Positions 46,314 to 55,959 are shown, numbered from the stretch's first letter. The stretch is 64,000 bases of DNA from Crateriforma spongiae (GCF_012290005.1 NZ_JAAXMS010000006.1:62001-126000); one strand, 5' to 3'. A program made the numbers and translations. The notes: generated from the letters alone by a model not told the origin.

Positions 46314-47702
46314 TCAGGGAGCCAAGACCGCGACCTGTTGGCCATCGGTGAAACGCTGAAGGTGAGCGTCGATCACGTTCGTCCCGGCGGGTAAATCCGA
46401 AAGGACCTCGATCGTCGATCCGTCGTCGTTGCCGGTTTGGATGTTCTGGACCGACACGGTTTGATCGTTGACGACATAAACGTATGCGTCGCCGTTTTCG
46501 TCAAATCGGATCGCACGGGCGGGTAACGTGGCAACGTTTTCGTGCACCGCCAATTCGATCGTCGCTTGGCCGAACATTCCGGGCACCAGCTTGCCGTCGG
46601 CGTTGTCCAACACCGCTTCGACCACCATCGTGCGGGTCGATGGGTCCAGTTCGCCGGCGACGCGAGTGACGGTACCCTGCATCGGTGACTCGTCGGGAAA
46701 GAACGGAAACGCGACTTCGATGGCATCGCCCGCGTTGACATGGGCGGCATCGGATTCGGGAACCGGCACGTGAACTCGTACGCGGTCAACCTGGCTGATT
46801 CGGAGCAACGGGGAACCCGCGCCCGCATTCACCAAGTCACCCGGGGCGACGTTCCGCTGGGTGATGATGCCGTCAAAGGGTGCTTTGATCGTCGCAAAGT
46901 TCAGCATGACTTCGATTCGATCCAATTGACGCAGTGCGACATCGACATCGGCCTTCGCGGCATCAACGTCGGCTGCCGCGGCCGTCAGCTTTGCTTGGGC
47001 AACGGTGACTTCGGCTTGTGCCGCGTTGACCGACGAACGGATCGCATCCAATGCGGCACGTCGGCTGTCCCGCCGCTGGAGTGCTTCGTCCAGCATGCGT
47101 TGCTGCAGCGATTGGCGTGACACCAAATCCTGGGTGCGGGCAAATTCCGATTCGGCGGCGGCCAATTCGGCGTCGGCGCCGGCCATTTCACTTTGGGCGG
47201 CCGCCACGTTGGCTTCGGCGGACTGGACGACGGCCCGCGCCAATTCGGCACCGGCATTGGCGCGTTGGACTTCGGCTTCCAGCCGCGCGATTCTGGCCCG
47301 CTGGGCTTCGCGGTCTTGTTCCAAATCGGGCACGTCCAAAACAATCAAAGCGTCACCCGCTTTGACCACGTCGCCGATGTCCGACCGGACTTCGCGAACA
47401 AAACCTTGCACCCGAGGACGTAGGGCGGCTTCATAGAACGGATGCACCGTGGCCGGTTGGCGGCTGGTTTGTCGAGTCGTCGACTGCTGAACGGAGACCA
47501 GTTGCACGGCGACCTGTGCGTCGTTGCGTTTCGCTTCCGTGCCGGCGGTGTCATCGCCGGACGGTTGGCATCCGACCGATGCGGCGATCAACAGCATGGC
47601 GATCGGCCCGAGCCAAAGGCGGCGCCGGCACGTCGCTGGCAAGTCACAACAAAACGGCAGTAAACGAATGGCCAGGTTGGGTTTCAAGGCGAAGCGATCC
47701 AT
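46314..47702 (-). CDS. RND periplasmic adaptor (membrane fusion protein), lipoprotein
   Basis: About 462 aa from the ATG at 47702, which gives a lipoprotein signal (AMLLIAASVGC) after a basic segment. Split biotinyl/lipoyl halves (ALRPRVQGFVREVRSDIGDV near residue 100; ATIKAPFDGIITQRNVAPGD near 270) flank a long Ala/Gln/Glu coiled-coil hairpin. A beta-barrel domain (VHVPVPESDAAHVNAGDAIE, RTMVVEAVLDNADGKLVPGM) follows. It links the RND pump to an outer-membrane channel. The frame is open to 47813 but lacks a signal there. Confidence 0.93.
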   Translation of the reverse strand: MDRFALKPNLAIRLLPFCCDLPATCRRRLWLGPIAMLLIAASVGCQPSGDDTAGTEAKRNDAQVAVQLVSVQQSTTRQTSRQPATVHPFYEAALRPRVQGFVREVRSDIGDVVKAGDALIVLDVPDLEQDREAQRARIARLEAEVQRANAGAELARAVVQSAEANVAAAQSEMAGADAELAAAESEFARTQDLVSRQSLQQRMLDEALQRRDSRRAALDAIRSSVNAAQAEVTVAQAKLTAAAADVDAAKADVDVALRQLDRIEVMLNFATIKAPFDGIITQRNVAPGDLVNAGAGSPLLRISQVDRVRVHVPVPESDAAHVNAGDAIEVAFPFFPDESPMQGTVTRVAGELDPSTRTMVVEAVLDNADGKLVPGMFGQATIELAVHENVATLPARAIRFDENGDAYVYVVNDQTVSVQNIQTGNDDGSTIEVLSDLPAGTNVIDAHLQRFTDGQQVAVLAP

Positions 47703-47948
47703 GGGGGGAGGGAAGGAGGCGGGGTGGGCCGGCGATTCAAACTGAAACGCTTTCGCGACCAGCTTAATCCATACGACGGGCATTTCTGTTTCTGTTCCGT
47801 TTGTATCAGTCATTTCTTAGACGCTTGGGGCGACCGCACGCATAACCCGTTGCCGAATCAGAAGTCATACGACCTGCCGTATCCCGACGTTCGGGCAAAC
47901 CGGAACCGCAGGTTCAACACGACTTCAATCGCCCGTCAAAGGCCACGA

Positions 47949-49904
47949 ATGAAATCGAGACGACTGCTGTATCTGACCTTGGCAAATCTTGCGGCGTGTG
48001 CCGGTTGCACGGCAATGCCCGGATTCAACGATCGTGCCGACAGGCCCAGTGTGCCTGTGATGGACGCGACCGACGTGCAAAACCCGGCAACCGATGGTGG
48101 AAACGCCATCGATCGCTCCGTTCCCCGGAGACTGGATCCCAAGATGATTGGGCCTTCGGCGGATGTCGAGGGTGACGTGCGCCTGGTCAACAACACCGAA
48201 TCGGTTGCGGCTGTCGAATCGGAAAAGTCGGCGCAAAGGGAATCACTTCAACTCGCCACAGCAGCTCGGAAGGACATTCGTCACGCGGCCAGCCCCCGCC
48301 GAGTCCCGCCACCCGAACGCGCGACCGACGGTCCGGTCGCGGTGGCACCGCCAGTGGATTTTGACAAGCCGGCGATCACCGGTTCGACAACACCGCACCC
48401 GGTTTCGATCGACCAGACGCCCGCGGTCACTCGGGCCAACGAAGCGGACGCTACCTCACCGTCGACGCCCATTGAGATAGCCACGGCTGCGCCGGTGCAA
48501 ATGGCCACCGCTTCGCCGTTTCAGGCCAGCCAGGCATCGTCCATCGAATTGGTCGACGACATCCAAGTTCTGGCCGATGATTCGGCTCCGATCCTGATCG
48601 ATAATTCCGCCGGCGTGATGCCCATCAACCTTCCCAGCGTATTGGCGATGGTGGGCGGTCGACATCCCGCCGTGGCCGTCGCACGTTGGCGTGTCCAAGA
48701 AGCCTACGCCGAATTGGACCAAGCACGCGCGTTGTGGCTGCCGACGATTCAAACCGGTTTTTCGTTCCATCGACATGACGGCCACTATCAGGCCAGTGAT
48801 GGATCGATTGTTGACGTCAATCGCAACTCGTTTCAATACGGACTGGGGGCCGGCGCGACCGGCGCCGGAACCACGCCGACGCCCGGCTTGGTCGCCCGTT
48901 TCCACTTGGCCGATGCGCTCTTTCAACCTCGAATCGCCAAGCGTGGCATGTGGGCCGACGGTCATGCGGCGACCGCGACGATGAATGACCAACTGCGCGA
49001 CGTCGCAGTGGCTTACACCGATTTGTTGCAAGCACATCAACGGGTGGCGATCGTCCAGCAATCTTTGGAGCGTGCCCAACGGTTGTCCAAGGTGACCAGC
49101 GACTTTGCCGAAGCCGGCGAAGGCTTGCAGGCCGACGCGGACCGTTTGGCGACGGAGGTGCTGTTGGTCCAAAACCGATTGTTTGAAGCCCAAGAACAAG
49201 TGGGCGTCGCCGCCGCACGACTTGCCGCGGCGGCCAGCCTGGACGGCGGTGGCGACTTGATTCCCACCGACGCGATGGCCATGCCGGTCCACTTTGGCGT
49301 GCCGTCGAATGATACGAATTCACTGGTTCCGATCGCGTTGCGAAACCGTCCAGAACTGAAAGAAGCCCAGGCTCTGGTCGCCCAGGCTTGTGAAGCTCAT
49401 CGACGCGAACGCTACTCGCCGTTCGTGCCCAGTGTTCTGCTGGGCTTCAGCACCGGCGGGTTCGGCGGCGGATTGGGGAACAATTTGGACCAAGTCGACA
49501 GCCGTTATGACTTTGATGCCGCGTTGGTTTGGCAAACACGCAACCTTGGGTTTGGAGAACATGCCGCACGTCGTCGTGCTTCGGCCCAAGTCCAGCAAGC
49601 ACGCTATGAAAAGCTGCGCACGATGGACCAAGTCGCCGCCGACGTACGCACCGCGGCATCCCAGGTGACGATGCGCAGTCGCCAGATCGACGTCTGCCAA
49701 TCCGCCATTCCGATTGCCCAAGATTCCTATGACCGCAACGTCAGCCGAATCGCCGACGGTCAAGGTTTGCCGATCGAAGCGTTGCAATCGATCGTCGCAT
49801 TGGAAAACGCCCAGCAAGCCTACTTGGACGCAGTCGTCGGACACAATCGTGCCCAGTTCGAACTGCAACGTGCCCTCGGCTGGCCCGTCAGCGAAGGCAT
49901 GTGA
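47949..49904 (+). CDS. TolC-family outer-membrane efflux protein, lipoprotein
   Basis: About 651 aa from the ATG at 47949, chosen for its lipoprotein signal (YLTLANLAACAGC). A disordered Pro/Thr/Ala segment of about 190 residues follows, longer than in typical TolC proteins. The two OEP repeats then appear (VLAMVGGRHPAVAVARWRVQ; PIALRNRPELKEAQALVAQA) with coiled-coil helices ending VGHNRAQFELQRALGWP. It is divergent from the adaptor-permease operon and should form the outer-membrane exit. Convergent with the ArsR gene 87 bp away. Confidence 0.93.
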   Translation: MKSRRLLYLTLANLAACAGCTAMPGFNDRADRPSVPVMDATDVQNPATDGGNAIDRSVPRRLDPKMIGPSADVEGDVRLVNNTESVAAVESEKSAQRESLQLATAARKDIRHAASPRRVPPPERATDGPVAVAPPVDFDKPAITGSTTPHPVSIDQTPAVTRANEADATSPSTPIEIATAAPVQMATASPFQASQASSIELVDDIQVLADDSAPILIDNSAGVMPINLPSVLAMVGGRHPAVAVARWRVQEAYAELDQARALWLPTIQTGFSFHRHDGHYQASDGSIVDVNRNSFQYGLGAGATGAGTTPTPGLVARFHLADALFQPRIAKRGMWADGHAATATMNDQLRDVAVAYTDLLQAHQRVAIVQQSLERAQRLSKVTSDFAEAGEGLQADADRLATEVLLVQNRLFEAQEQVGVAAARLAAAASLDGGGDLIPTDAMAMPVHFGVPSNDTNSLVPIALRNRPELKEAQALVAQACEAHRRERYSPFVPSVLLGFSTGGFGGGLGNNLDQVDSRYDFDAALVWQTRNLGFGEHAARRRASAQVQQARYEKLRTMDQVAADVRTAASQVTMRSRQIDVCQSAIPIAQDSYDRNVSRIADGQGLPIEALQSIVALENAQQAYLDAVVGHNRAQFELQRALGWPVSEGM

Positions 49905-49991
49905 TCGGCGGGAACTGTCATCACGAAAATGGACGCCGCGAGGTGACCGACACGAGGCGATCGCCCCGATCGTTTTCCTCGCGGCGATTGG

Positions 49992-50399
49992 CTAGGAATC
50001 GCAACAACCGCCGTTGTCTTTCAATTCACGGGCGCGTCGCTTGTCGTCTTGCAACTCAGGCACATCGTGAAAGCAGTCGGTCAGACAGCCGTACAACTTT
50101 TGTTGAAAGCATGACCGCGCCGGAGCCAACGAATAGTGCGACCACTGGCCGACTTTGCGAACGTCCACCAACGATGCTTTGCGTAGATATGCCAGATGAC
50201 GCGACACGGTGGGCTGAGGCAACTGAAGGATCTTGACCAAGTTGCCGACGCAGATTTCATCATCCACCAGCAGGTGCAAAATCCTCAAGCGTGTGCCGTC
50301 GGCAAACGCTCGGAACACGGTGTTGATCTCCTCGCCGATCTCCGACAACGCAACGATCGGAATGTCGTCTGCCGAGCGGGATTCGGTCGTGGTGCTCAT
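49992..50399 (-). CDS. ArsR/SmtB-family transcriptional repressor
   Basis: 135 aa. The winged-helix core has FRAFADGTRLRILHLLVDDE, the helix-3 motif EICVGNL (Cys50) and recognition helix LPQPTVSRHLAYLRKASLV. Further Cys residues (97, 105, 109, 132, 133) in the C-terminal part are candidate thiol or metal ligands; KDNGGCCDS is the very end. ArsR-type repressors release DNA on binding metals or oxidation. It lies 129 bp downstream of the ABC ATPase, last in a four-gene minus-strand group, and is the natural ligand for the long dyad at 53438-53479. Confidence 0.93.
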   Translation of the reverse strand: MSTTTESRSADDIPIVALSEIGEEINTVFRAFADGTRLRILHLLVDDEICVGNLVKILQLPQPTVSRHLAYLRKASLVDVRKVGQWSHYSLAPARSCFQQKLYGCLTDCFHDVPELQDDKRRARELKDNGGCCDS

Positions 50400-50528
50400 G
50401 TTCCAGTGGCCTTTTGATTCGTCAGGTCGGCAGTCGCGTTTCCCCTGATCGCGATGATGCGTTTGAAAACATCAATGTACCGGGACAAACGCGACCAGAT
50501 CAACAGAACGGTTGTGGCATCTGCACCA

Positions 50529-51224
50529 TCAGGCGGCGTCAAACGACTGCAACGAAGCGCGGTCGTCGACGATTTTGCCGTTGCGAAGTTTCAGCACTCG
50601 CTTGGCGCGTTCGGCCGCTTCGGGGTTGTGCGTCACCATCACGATCGTTCGGCCTTCGCGATTGAACTGTTCGAAGTATTCAATCACTTGCTCGCTGGTT
50701 TCCGGATCCAAGTTCCCGGTCGGCTCGTCCGCAAGAATCACGTCCGGGTCGTTGGCCAACATCCTTGCCAAAGCGACGCGTTGCTGTTGTCCGACGCTCA
50801 GTTCGGTCGGCTTGTGATCCAACCGGTCACCCAAGCCGACTCGCGCCAATAACTCCGCCGCCCGGTCACCGTGGTCGGCTTCCGACGTTCCCGACAAATA
50901 CAGCGGAATTTGGACGTTTTCCTGAGCCGTCAGATACGGAATCAAGTTGAACGTCTGGAACACGAACCCGATGTGGGCCTGTCGCATTCTAGCCCGACCA
51001 TCGGCGTTCAAGTCGTACATCGACTGGTCGTTCAGCAAGACACGGCCCGACGTCGGTGACAACATTCCGCCCAGCATGACCAATAGCGAACTTTTGCCGC
51101 TGCCACTGGGGCCGATCAACGAAACGAAATCACCCTTGGGGATTTCCAGCGTGGCATCGTCCAAAGCGACCACTTTTTGGCGGTGCATCTCATAAGTCTT
51201 CGTGACATTCTGCATCAGTAACAT
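50529..51224 (-). CDS. ABC transporter ATP-binding protein (LolD/MacB type)
   Basis: 231 aa. Walker A GPSGSGKSSL, Q-loop FVFQTFNLIPYL, signature LSVGQQQRVALARML, Walker B ILADEPTGNLDPET and the H-loop VMVTHNPEAAERA are all intact. This is the subgroup that pairs with FtsX/MacB permeases to extrude lipoproteins or move substrates across the periplasm. It follows the permease with only 3 nt between, so the two form one transporter. Confidence 0.96.
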   Translation of the reverse strand: MLLMQNVTKTYEMHRQKVVALDDATLEIPKGDFVSLIGPSGSGKSSLLVMLGGMLSPTSGRVLLNDQSMYDLNADGRARMRQAHIGFVFQTFNLIPYLTAQENVQIPLYLSGTSEADHGDRAAELLARVGLGDRLDHKPTELSVGQQQRVALARMLANDPDVILADEPTGNLDPETSEQVIEYFEQFNREGRTIVMVTHNPEAAERAKRVLKLRNGKIVDDRASLQSFDAA

Positions 51225-51227
51225 GGT

Positions 51228-52445
51228 TCAAACCTCCTTGAATGATGTGACGGGGTCCAGGCTCGCCGCGTTGCGGGCCGGGAAATAGCTGGCCAACAAG
51301 GTGGTGCCGACCGAGATTCCGATCGCCCACAACGCCAGGATGGGCATCGGCAATACCGGCACGTTGGCCAACCGAGGTCCCAACGTGACGGCCAACGTCG
51401 TGCCGATCACAAACCCGCCGACTCCACCGGCAACGCCCAGCAACAACGCCTTCAGCAAAAAGATCCGCAAGATCAGATTCGACTGTGCCCCCAACGACAT
51501 CAATGTGCCGACCTCTCGCCGACGTTCATAAACATTGGCGAACATAAAATTCGCGATCCCCGCACCACCGATCACGACGATGATGGCCACAAAGATCAAC
51601 GACAGCTTTTCCATCATCCCGTTGACCTTTGCCTGGGTCGCGACGACCTGTGCCACCGTGACGACCTTGGCATCGGGCAACAGGTCATTGACTTTGCCGA
51701 CCAGGCCGGCAGAGATCTCTTTGCAGCAACCGACGATCTCGATGCAGCTGACCACCGCGTCTTTGCCGGACATCTCTTGAACGGTGTGCAAGTGAGCAAA
51801 GATGCGTGAATCGTCGACCGTTCCCGTTTCGGGCAGCACCGCGACCACGGAAAATTGCTTGCCCATCAATTCCATCGTTTGTCCTTCTACGATGCCCAAG
51901 ACCGATGCGGTATCGGATCCGACCAGTGCCTCATCGGTGGCCAAGTCGTCGATCACCCGTTTGCGAACGAGCGTCTTCTTGTCCTCGGGTTCATTCGGCG
52001 TGCCGACGTCGATCGCCCCGCAACCGATCGGCCGCGAAAAGATCCCGGCGCCGCCCCAAGCCGCTTTGGCCTGAAACTCGCTCTTGGGCAGAATGCCCGT
52101 CAGCGTGAACGAGCGACCCTGCAATTCGACCGGAACGCAAAGCTTCGGCGACAGATTGTCGACGCCCGCCAGGTTCGACATGGTCAAACGCAACGCGTAT
52201 TCCTCGGGAATGGTTTCGTTGTGCAGGTCGGCGGAATAGTAATCCTGCAGCGTCACGCTCTTGGGCAACACCAACACGTTGGCACCCAAACTGTCCATCT
52301 CTCGCGCGACGGCCATCTCGGAATAGTAAGTAATGTTTTTGATCGCGATGACCGTCGTGATTCCCAACAGAATTCCGACAAAGATCGTGATCATCTGGCT
52401 CTTACGCTCGAACAGTTCTCGCCAGACCAGCTTTCTCAGGTTCAT
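51228..52445 (-). CDS. ABC transporter permease (FtsX/MacB family)
   Basis: About 405 aa from the ATG at 52445 (NLRKLVWRELFERKSQMITI); the frame is open to 52520. The layout is MacB-like: helix 1 (IFVGILLGITTVIAIKNITY), a periplasmic domain of about 230 residues, then three helices starting LSLIFVAIIVVIGGAGIANFM, with the FtsX signature RRREVGTLMSLGAQ and C-terminal ALWAIGISVGTTLLASYFPA. Works with the ATPase encoded directly downstream. The periplasmic domain has a Cys pair (SCIEIVGCC), unusual for the family. Confidence 0.94.
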   Translation of the reverse strand: MNLRKLVWRELFERKSQMITIFVGILLGITTVIAIKNITYYSEMAVAREMDSLGANVLVLPKSVTLQDYYSADLHNETIPEEYALRLTMSNLAGVDNLSPKLCVPVELQGRSFTLTGILPKSEFQAKAAWGGAGIFSRPIGCGAIDVGTPNEPEDKKTLVRKRVIDDLATDEALVGSDTASVLGIVEGQTMELMGKQFSVVAVLPETGTVDDSRIFAHLHTVQEMSGKDAVVSCIEIVGCCKEISAGLVGKVNDLLPDAKVVTVAQVVATQAKVNGMMEKLSLIFVAIIVVIGGAGIANFMFANVYERRREVGTLMSLGAQSNLILRIFLLKALLLGVAGGVGGFVIGTTLAVTLGPRLANVPVLPMPILALWAIGISVGTTLLASYFPARNAASLDPVTSFKEV

Positions 52446-52523
52446 CGATTTGTATCTCCGTATGATTGTCTCGGTGTTTCGAACGCCTAGGTGAAGGCGG
52501 CGATCGTTGCTTCCTTTCAATTC

Positions 52524-53351
52524 CTATTTCGCGGCGGGTTCGCAATTGCCGCCGGGGCAACAGGATTCACCAGGACCACATTGGCCTCCGGGACAGCAAG
52601 ACGCGCTGGCGGCGGCCAAACGCTCGATGATCTGATCTTTGGTGACGTCGGATTTGAAGGTTGCGACAGGTTGGCCGGGAGGACTTAAGACAACCGTCAC
52701 GCCCTGATCGGCCGACGGGTCGATCTTCAGCGATTGCAGGAAACCGTGCTCGGATGAGTCGCTCGGATCGATGCGAACGATCTGGCTCGCCGCCGAGTAA
52801 CGTTCGTCTTGCGTGAATTCATAAGCGCCGGGAAAATCGTTCGGACCGGTCTGATGTTTGACACACAAAAGGACCAACTTGCGATCTTGCAGGGCTTTCA
52901 AGCAATGGGAGGTTCCGCGGCTGACCACGGCTGCTTTCAACTGTTGTTCGTCGAACTTGACCGGCAAGCCGCGCGTGATCGCGCCGTTGGGTGCGATCGC
53001 AAGTGCCAACGGCATGGGAGCCCGACTGACGCCGAACTTCTTGACCATCGCCGCATTGCTGGCGTCAGTGATTTGCACACTGATCGCATCGGCGACATCG
53101 TTCATCTGACCGGTCGCCTTTTCGAAAACAGCCCGCATCGCTTGGGTCGGTGGGTCGGACTGCTTCCAGAAATAGACGAACAAGTATTTGTCTTGGGCCG
53201 CCGCGTTCCGCATCGCCACCCCTGCGCGACCCTCCGGGATGCTTTCGGACGCCAGAGCGTTAGCGGCTAGAATCGGTTCGGCAGAGACCAGACAAAGCAC
53301 CGCCGCCGTGAAAGCGACCAAAAGGCGTGTCGTAATTGTCATGCGTTTCAT
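52524..53351 (-). CDS. secreted thioredoxin-like protein with Cys-rich tail
   Basis: 275 aa from the ATG at 53351, which has a clear AAGGA 9 nt upstream and a signal peptide (RLLVAFTAAVLCLVSAEPIL). The body has a thioredoxin-like start (QDKYLFVYFWKQSDPPTQAM) where the CxxC site is replaced by SDPP, and a second module with VVLSPPGQPVATF. The C-terminus is Cys/Gly-rich (ASCCPGGQCGPGESCC, PGGNCEPAAK), a plausible metal-binding tail. First gene of the minus-strand ArsR-linked operon, 79 bp before the permease, with the long dyad at 53438-53479 just upstream. Confidence 0.8.
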   Translation of the reverse strand: MKRMTITTRLLVAFTAAVLCLVSAEPILAANALASESIPEGRAGVAMRNAAAQDKYLFVYFWKQSDPPTQAMRAVFEKATGQMNDVADAISVQITDASNAAMVKKFGVSRAPMPLALAIAPNGAITRGLPVKFDEQQLKAAVVSRGTSHCLKALQDRKLVLLCVKHQTGPNDFPGAYEFTQDERYSAASQIVRIDPSDSSEHGFLQSLKIDPSADQGVTVVLSPPGQPVATFKSDVTKDQIIERLAAASASCCPGGQCGPGESCCPGGNCEPAAK

Positions 53352-53722
53352 TTGAAATCCTTCTCTTGGTTGAAACGAGGTCTCCCGGCGCAATGCCAGG
53401 GCTTGGGGAACGGCGGGCGACGGCATCGGATCCGCACATCCGCCTAGGCGAATATGTTGATATATTCGCCTGGGCGGATATGCGGAGTCCAGCCCAATTT
53501 CAGGTTTGTCGCGGCCTTGGACCTTGCCTTCGCCCCAAACGAAAACGCCAGGCATTGCGAAACTCCGGAAATCACTGAGTCAAACCGACCTCGCGGGGCG
53601 AACCCTGCGACCAGCAATCTTTTGGGGGACCGTATTTCCACGCGCAAGGACGAGGCGTCCTGTCGCCGATGACTCATCCCCGATTTCCACGTAGTGGTAA
53701 AAAGACCCCCGTCCCCTTTTGG
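53352..53722. other. intergenic region with ArsR operator
   Basis: No gene. It holds the promoter and operator of the ArsR-linked operon (53438-53479) on one side and the end of the DUF1593 gene on the other. Confidence 0.5.
53438..53479. promoter_or_regulatory. long dyad, putative ArsR operator
   Basis: ATCCGCCTAGGCGAATAT (53438-53455), 6-nt centre, ATATTCGCCTGGGCGGAT (53462-53479): the arms match at 17 of 18 positions. Each arm is itself a near-palindrome of the TTCGCC/GGCGGA type, so there are two nested sites. It ends 87 nt upstream of the first gene of the operon that encodes the ArsR-family repressor, the expected place for autoregulation. Confidence 0.72.
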
Positions 53723-54754
53723 CTACGGTTGGCACCAACGCATGCGTTTGGCGAAGTCGTTTTGGATCGCGACGCGGTGTCGGCTGACCGTGGTTCGGGG
53801 ATCCACCGAATCGGTGGCGGTCAGGTCGCGGTACCATCCGTCGGGTTCACGCTGGAATTGACCGCCCCATCCGGGTTGCGTCGGATCGGACGGATCATTG
53901 CCACCGAGCGGCAAGAAGAACAGCCACGACGGTGTGTCGCCTTCTTTCAGGCAACCGTGTGGATTCGGGGCCGTCCAAGTCTTGGTCGGGTACTTTTCCC
54001 CCAGGGCCCCGCGTGACCGAACATGTTCGTCGATCCAACGACGACTGGTCAGCGATTCGTCCCCCGTCAGATACATCCCGCGAAACGTGGCGGTGCGTTT
54101 GTCTTGTCCCGGGGAAGCCTTTGACAAAACGTAGTGCATCCCCGGATACGTCTTCCGCATCCAATCGGCGATCCGGTCTTGATCGGCGATGTCATAGACG
54201 CGGAACTTCTTGACGAAATCGGCCAGACCATCCATCCCACGATCATGCTTGACCCGCCAAAGTGCCTGCGCGAAATCGGTTTGTCCGCCCCAGATTGCGA
54301 TGTTCAGCGGTCGGTCCACCGAACCTGCATCGACACACTGGATCAGCCACTTTGATCCGTCCGTGTCATGCGTGTCACCGATGTGCTTAAGCCCTCGAAA
54401 ACGATTGCCCGAACGAACGACACCACGCAACGTGTCTGCCGTCGGCCACCCGGAATCGTGCCGCTTCAAATTCGGAAGCACACGGTCGTACGCATCGATG
54501 ATCTCATGAATGAGATCCGTGCGTGTGATCGACTTCTTTAGCTCGCCGGGTGTGCCCGATGCACTGGCAACAATCGCTTCGATCTGAAACTCGTTGGAAT
54601 ACACCATCAATCGAATCAGCGACTGGGTGTCATCGGGGTCGCCACCAATGTCCGTTAAAACGGCCAGCCGGGGGCGATCTTCGCCATCCGCGAATCCGCT
54701 CCAGGCGACCAGAACGACTACCAAAATCACTCGACATATCGAAGGGTTCGTCAT
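53723..54754 (-). CDS. secreted DUF1593 nucleoside-hydrolase-like protein
   Basis: About 343 aa from the ATG at 54754, chosen because it gives a signal peptide (ICRVILVVVLVAWSGFADG). DUF1593 signature: RLAVLTDIGGDPDDTQSLIR with the Asp cluster of inosine-uridine hydrolases, FQIEAIVASASGTPGEL, NIAIWGGQTDFAQALWRV, and GMHYVLSKA. Related proteins are secreted hydrolases, often in polysaccharide-degradation clusters; substrate unknown. It is divergent from the propeller gene at 54986. Confidence 0.88.
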   Translation of the reverse strand: MTNPSICRVILVVVLVAWSGFADGEDRPRLAVLTDIGGDPDDTQSLIRLMVYSNEFQIEAIVASASGTPGELKKSITRTDLIHEIIDAYDRVLPNLKRHDSGWPTADTLRGVVRSGNRFRGLKHIGDTHDTDGSKWLIQCVDAGSVDRPLNIAIWGGQTDFAQALWRVKHDRGMDGLADFVKKFRVYDIADQDRIADWMRKTYPGMHYVLSKASPGQDKRTATFRGMYLTGDESLTSRRWIDEHVRSRGALGEKYPTKTWTAPNPHGCLKEGDTPSWLFFLPLGGNDPSDPTQPGWGGQFQREPDGWYRDLTATDSVDPRTTVSRHRVAIQNDFAKRMRWCQP

Positions 54755-54985
54755 GGGATTTGATACCGGTCGGGGGAGTTTTCGGGCGTCAGCGGTTCGC
54801 GACAATCGCCAAGTGTATCCCATCGATCAGGGCAACGTTGGGGCTGACGAAGGATGCTTCCATGCCACGCGATCTTGCTTCGAAGCCGGGTCGAACGGTT
54901 GTCGACGTGGCAGGCGATCGAGACACTGTCACCATCAGAATCGAAACCGTTGGGGCGAATCCGGTCGAGTTGGGAATGCCGTGTC

Positions 54986-55891
54986 ATGAAGAGTTTTGTT
55001 GCGATCCTTCTTTGCCTTCTGGTCGGTCTGGCCGCGGCGCAAACACCGGTCGAGACCATCGATGGCCAGACAATTTCCGCCGATGTTCCGGCGATACTGT
55101 GTGCCGACCAAGCAGACAACCGTGTGCGATTGGTCGACCCGTTTGCGAAGGTTGATGACGCCAAGCTGTTGTGGACCTATCCGGCGGTTGACGATCCGCC
55201 AATACAGTACGTCCCGACGGATGCAAAGCGTGTGGTGATGAATGATCAAGTCATGATCCTGATCGCCTATCACGGTCGCGTGCGCCTGATTCGATATCCT
55301 GATGCCAAGGTGATCAAGGATTATCCTTCTTACAGCAGTTGTCATTCCGCGGAACTGTTGCCCGATGGATTGATCGTCAGTGTGAACAGCAATCACGGGA
55401 TGTTGCGACTGCATCGTTCCGCCGACGATTTCGTTGACCACGAATTGCCGTACGCTCACGGGGTCACCTGGGACAAGCACCGTGATTGCCTTTGGGTTTT
55501 GGGCGATCGGCTTTATCGGTACCACTACCGCAGCGGAAACCTATCACTTGACCGGGCCTTTGATTTGCCGCTGTCGCCCACGGGACACGATTTGTTCCCC
55601 TACCGCAGCGAAGCCAAACTATTGGTCAGCAACAATGACGCATTGTTCGCTTTTGATCTGGATAGCGAACGGTTCGACCTGTTGTCCGACTTGGATTCGA
55701 TCAAAAGCGCAAGTCAGCACTCCGATGGAACCATCTGGATCAGTGATCCGGAAAGAACGGAAATCGGGGCCAGTTTCCAAAGTGATTCCATTCGCATGGT
55801 GAATCCGAAAGGGACGCCGACCAGCTTCCAGGTGGATGGTGCACGCTTTTACAAAGCACGCTGGTGGCAGGACGTGGACTTTAGCTACTGA
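54986..55891 (+). CDS. secreted beta-propeller protein (DUF6528-like)
   Basis: 301 aa from the ATG at 54986 with signal peptide (SFVAILLCLLVGLAAAQ). Propeller blades are visible: VPAILCADQADNRVRLVDPF, VVMNDQVMILIAYHGRVRLI, SCHSAELLPDGLIVSVNSNH and QHSDGTIWISDPERTE. This matches the DUF6528 family of secreted propellers as I know it. No catalytic motif recognised. It is flanked by the DUF1593 and GH140-like genes, so a role in carbohydrate handling is plausible. Convergent with the GH140-like gene. Confidence 0.72.
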   Translation: MKSFVAILLCLLVGLAAAQTPVETIDGQTISADVPAILCADQADNRVRLVDPFAKVDDAKLLWTYPAVDDPPIQYVPTDAKRVVMNDQVMILIAYHGRVRLIRYPDAKVIKDYPSYSSCHSAELLPDGLIVSVNSNHGMLRLHRSADDFVDHELPYAHGVTWDKHRDCLWVLGDRLYRYHYRSGNLSLDRAFDLPLSPTGHDLFPYRSEAKLLVSNNDALFAFDLDSERFDLLSDLDSIKSASQHSDGTIWISDPERTEIGASFQSDSIRMVNPKGTPTSFQVDGARFYKARWWQDVDFSY

Positions 55892-55930
55892 CACCCTTGC
55901 GGTATTGCGCCGCCACACTGCCACCGTCCA

Positions 55931-55959
55931 CAACCGTAGCTGGATGCGCCAGCATTCAG
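55931..55959 (-). repeat. 29-bp dispersed repeat, copy 2 (REP-like hairpin)
   Basis: Exact reverse complement of 29182-29210. It begins CAACCGTAG, then CTGG, ATGCG, CCAG: a GTAG foot followed by a short hairpin. It lies between two convergent genes and overlaps the stop codon of the GH140-like gene (55956-55958). Confidence 0.75.
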
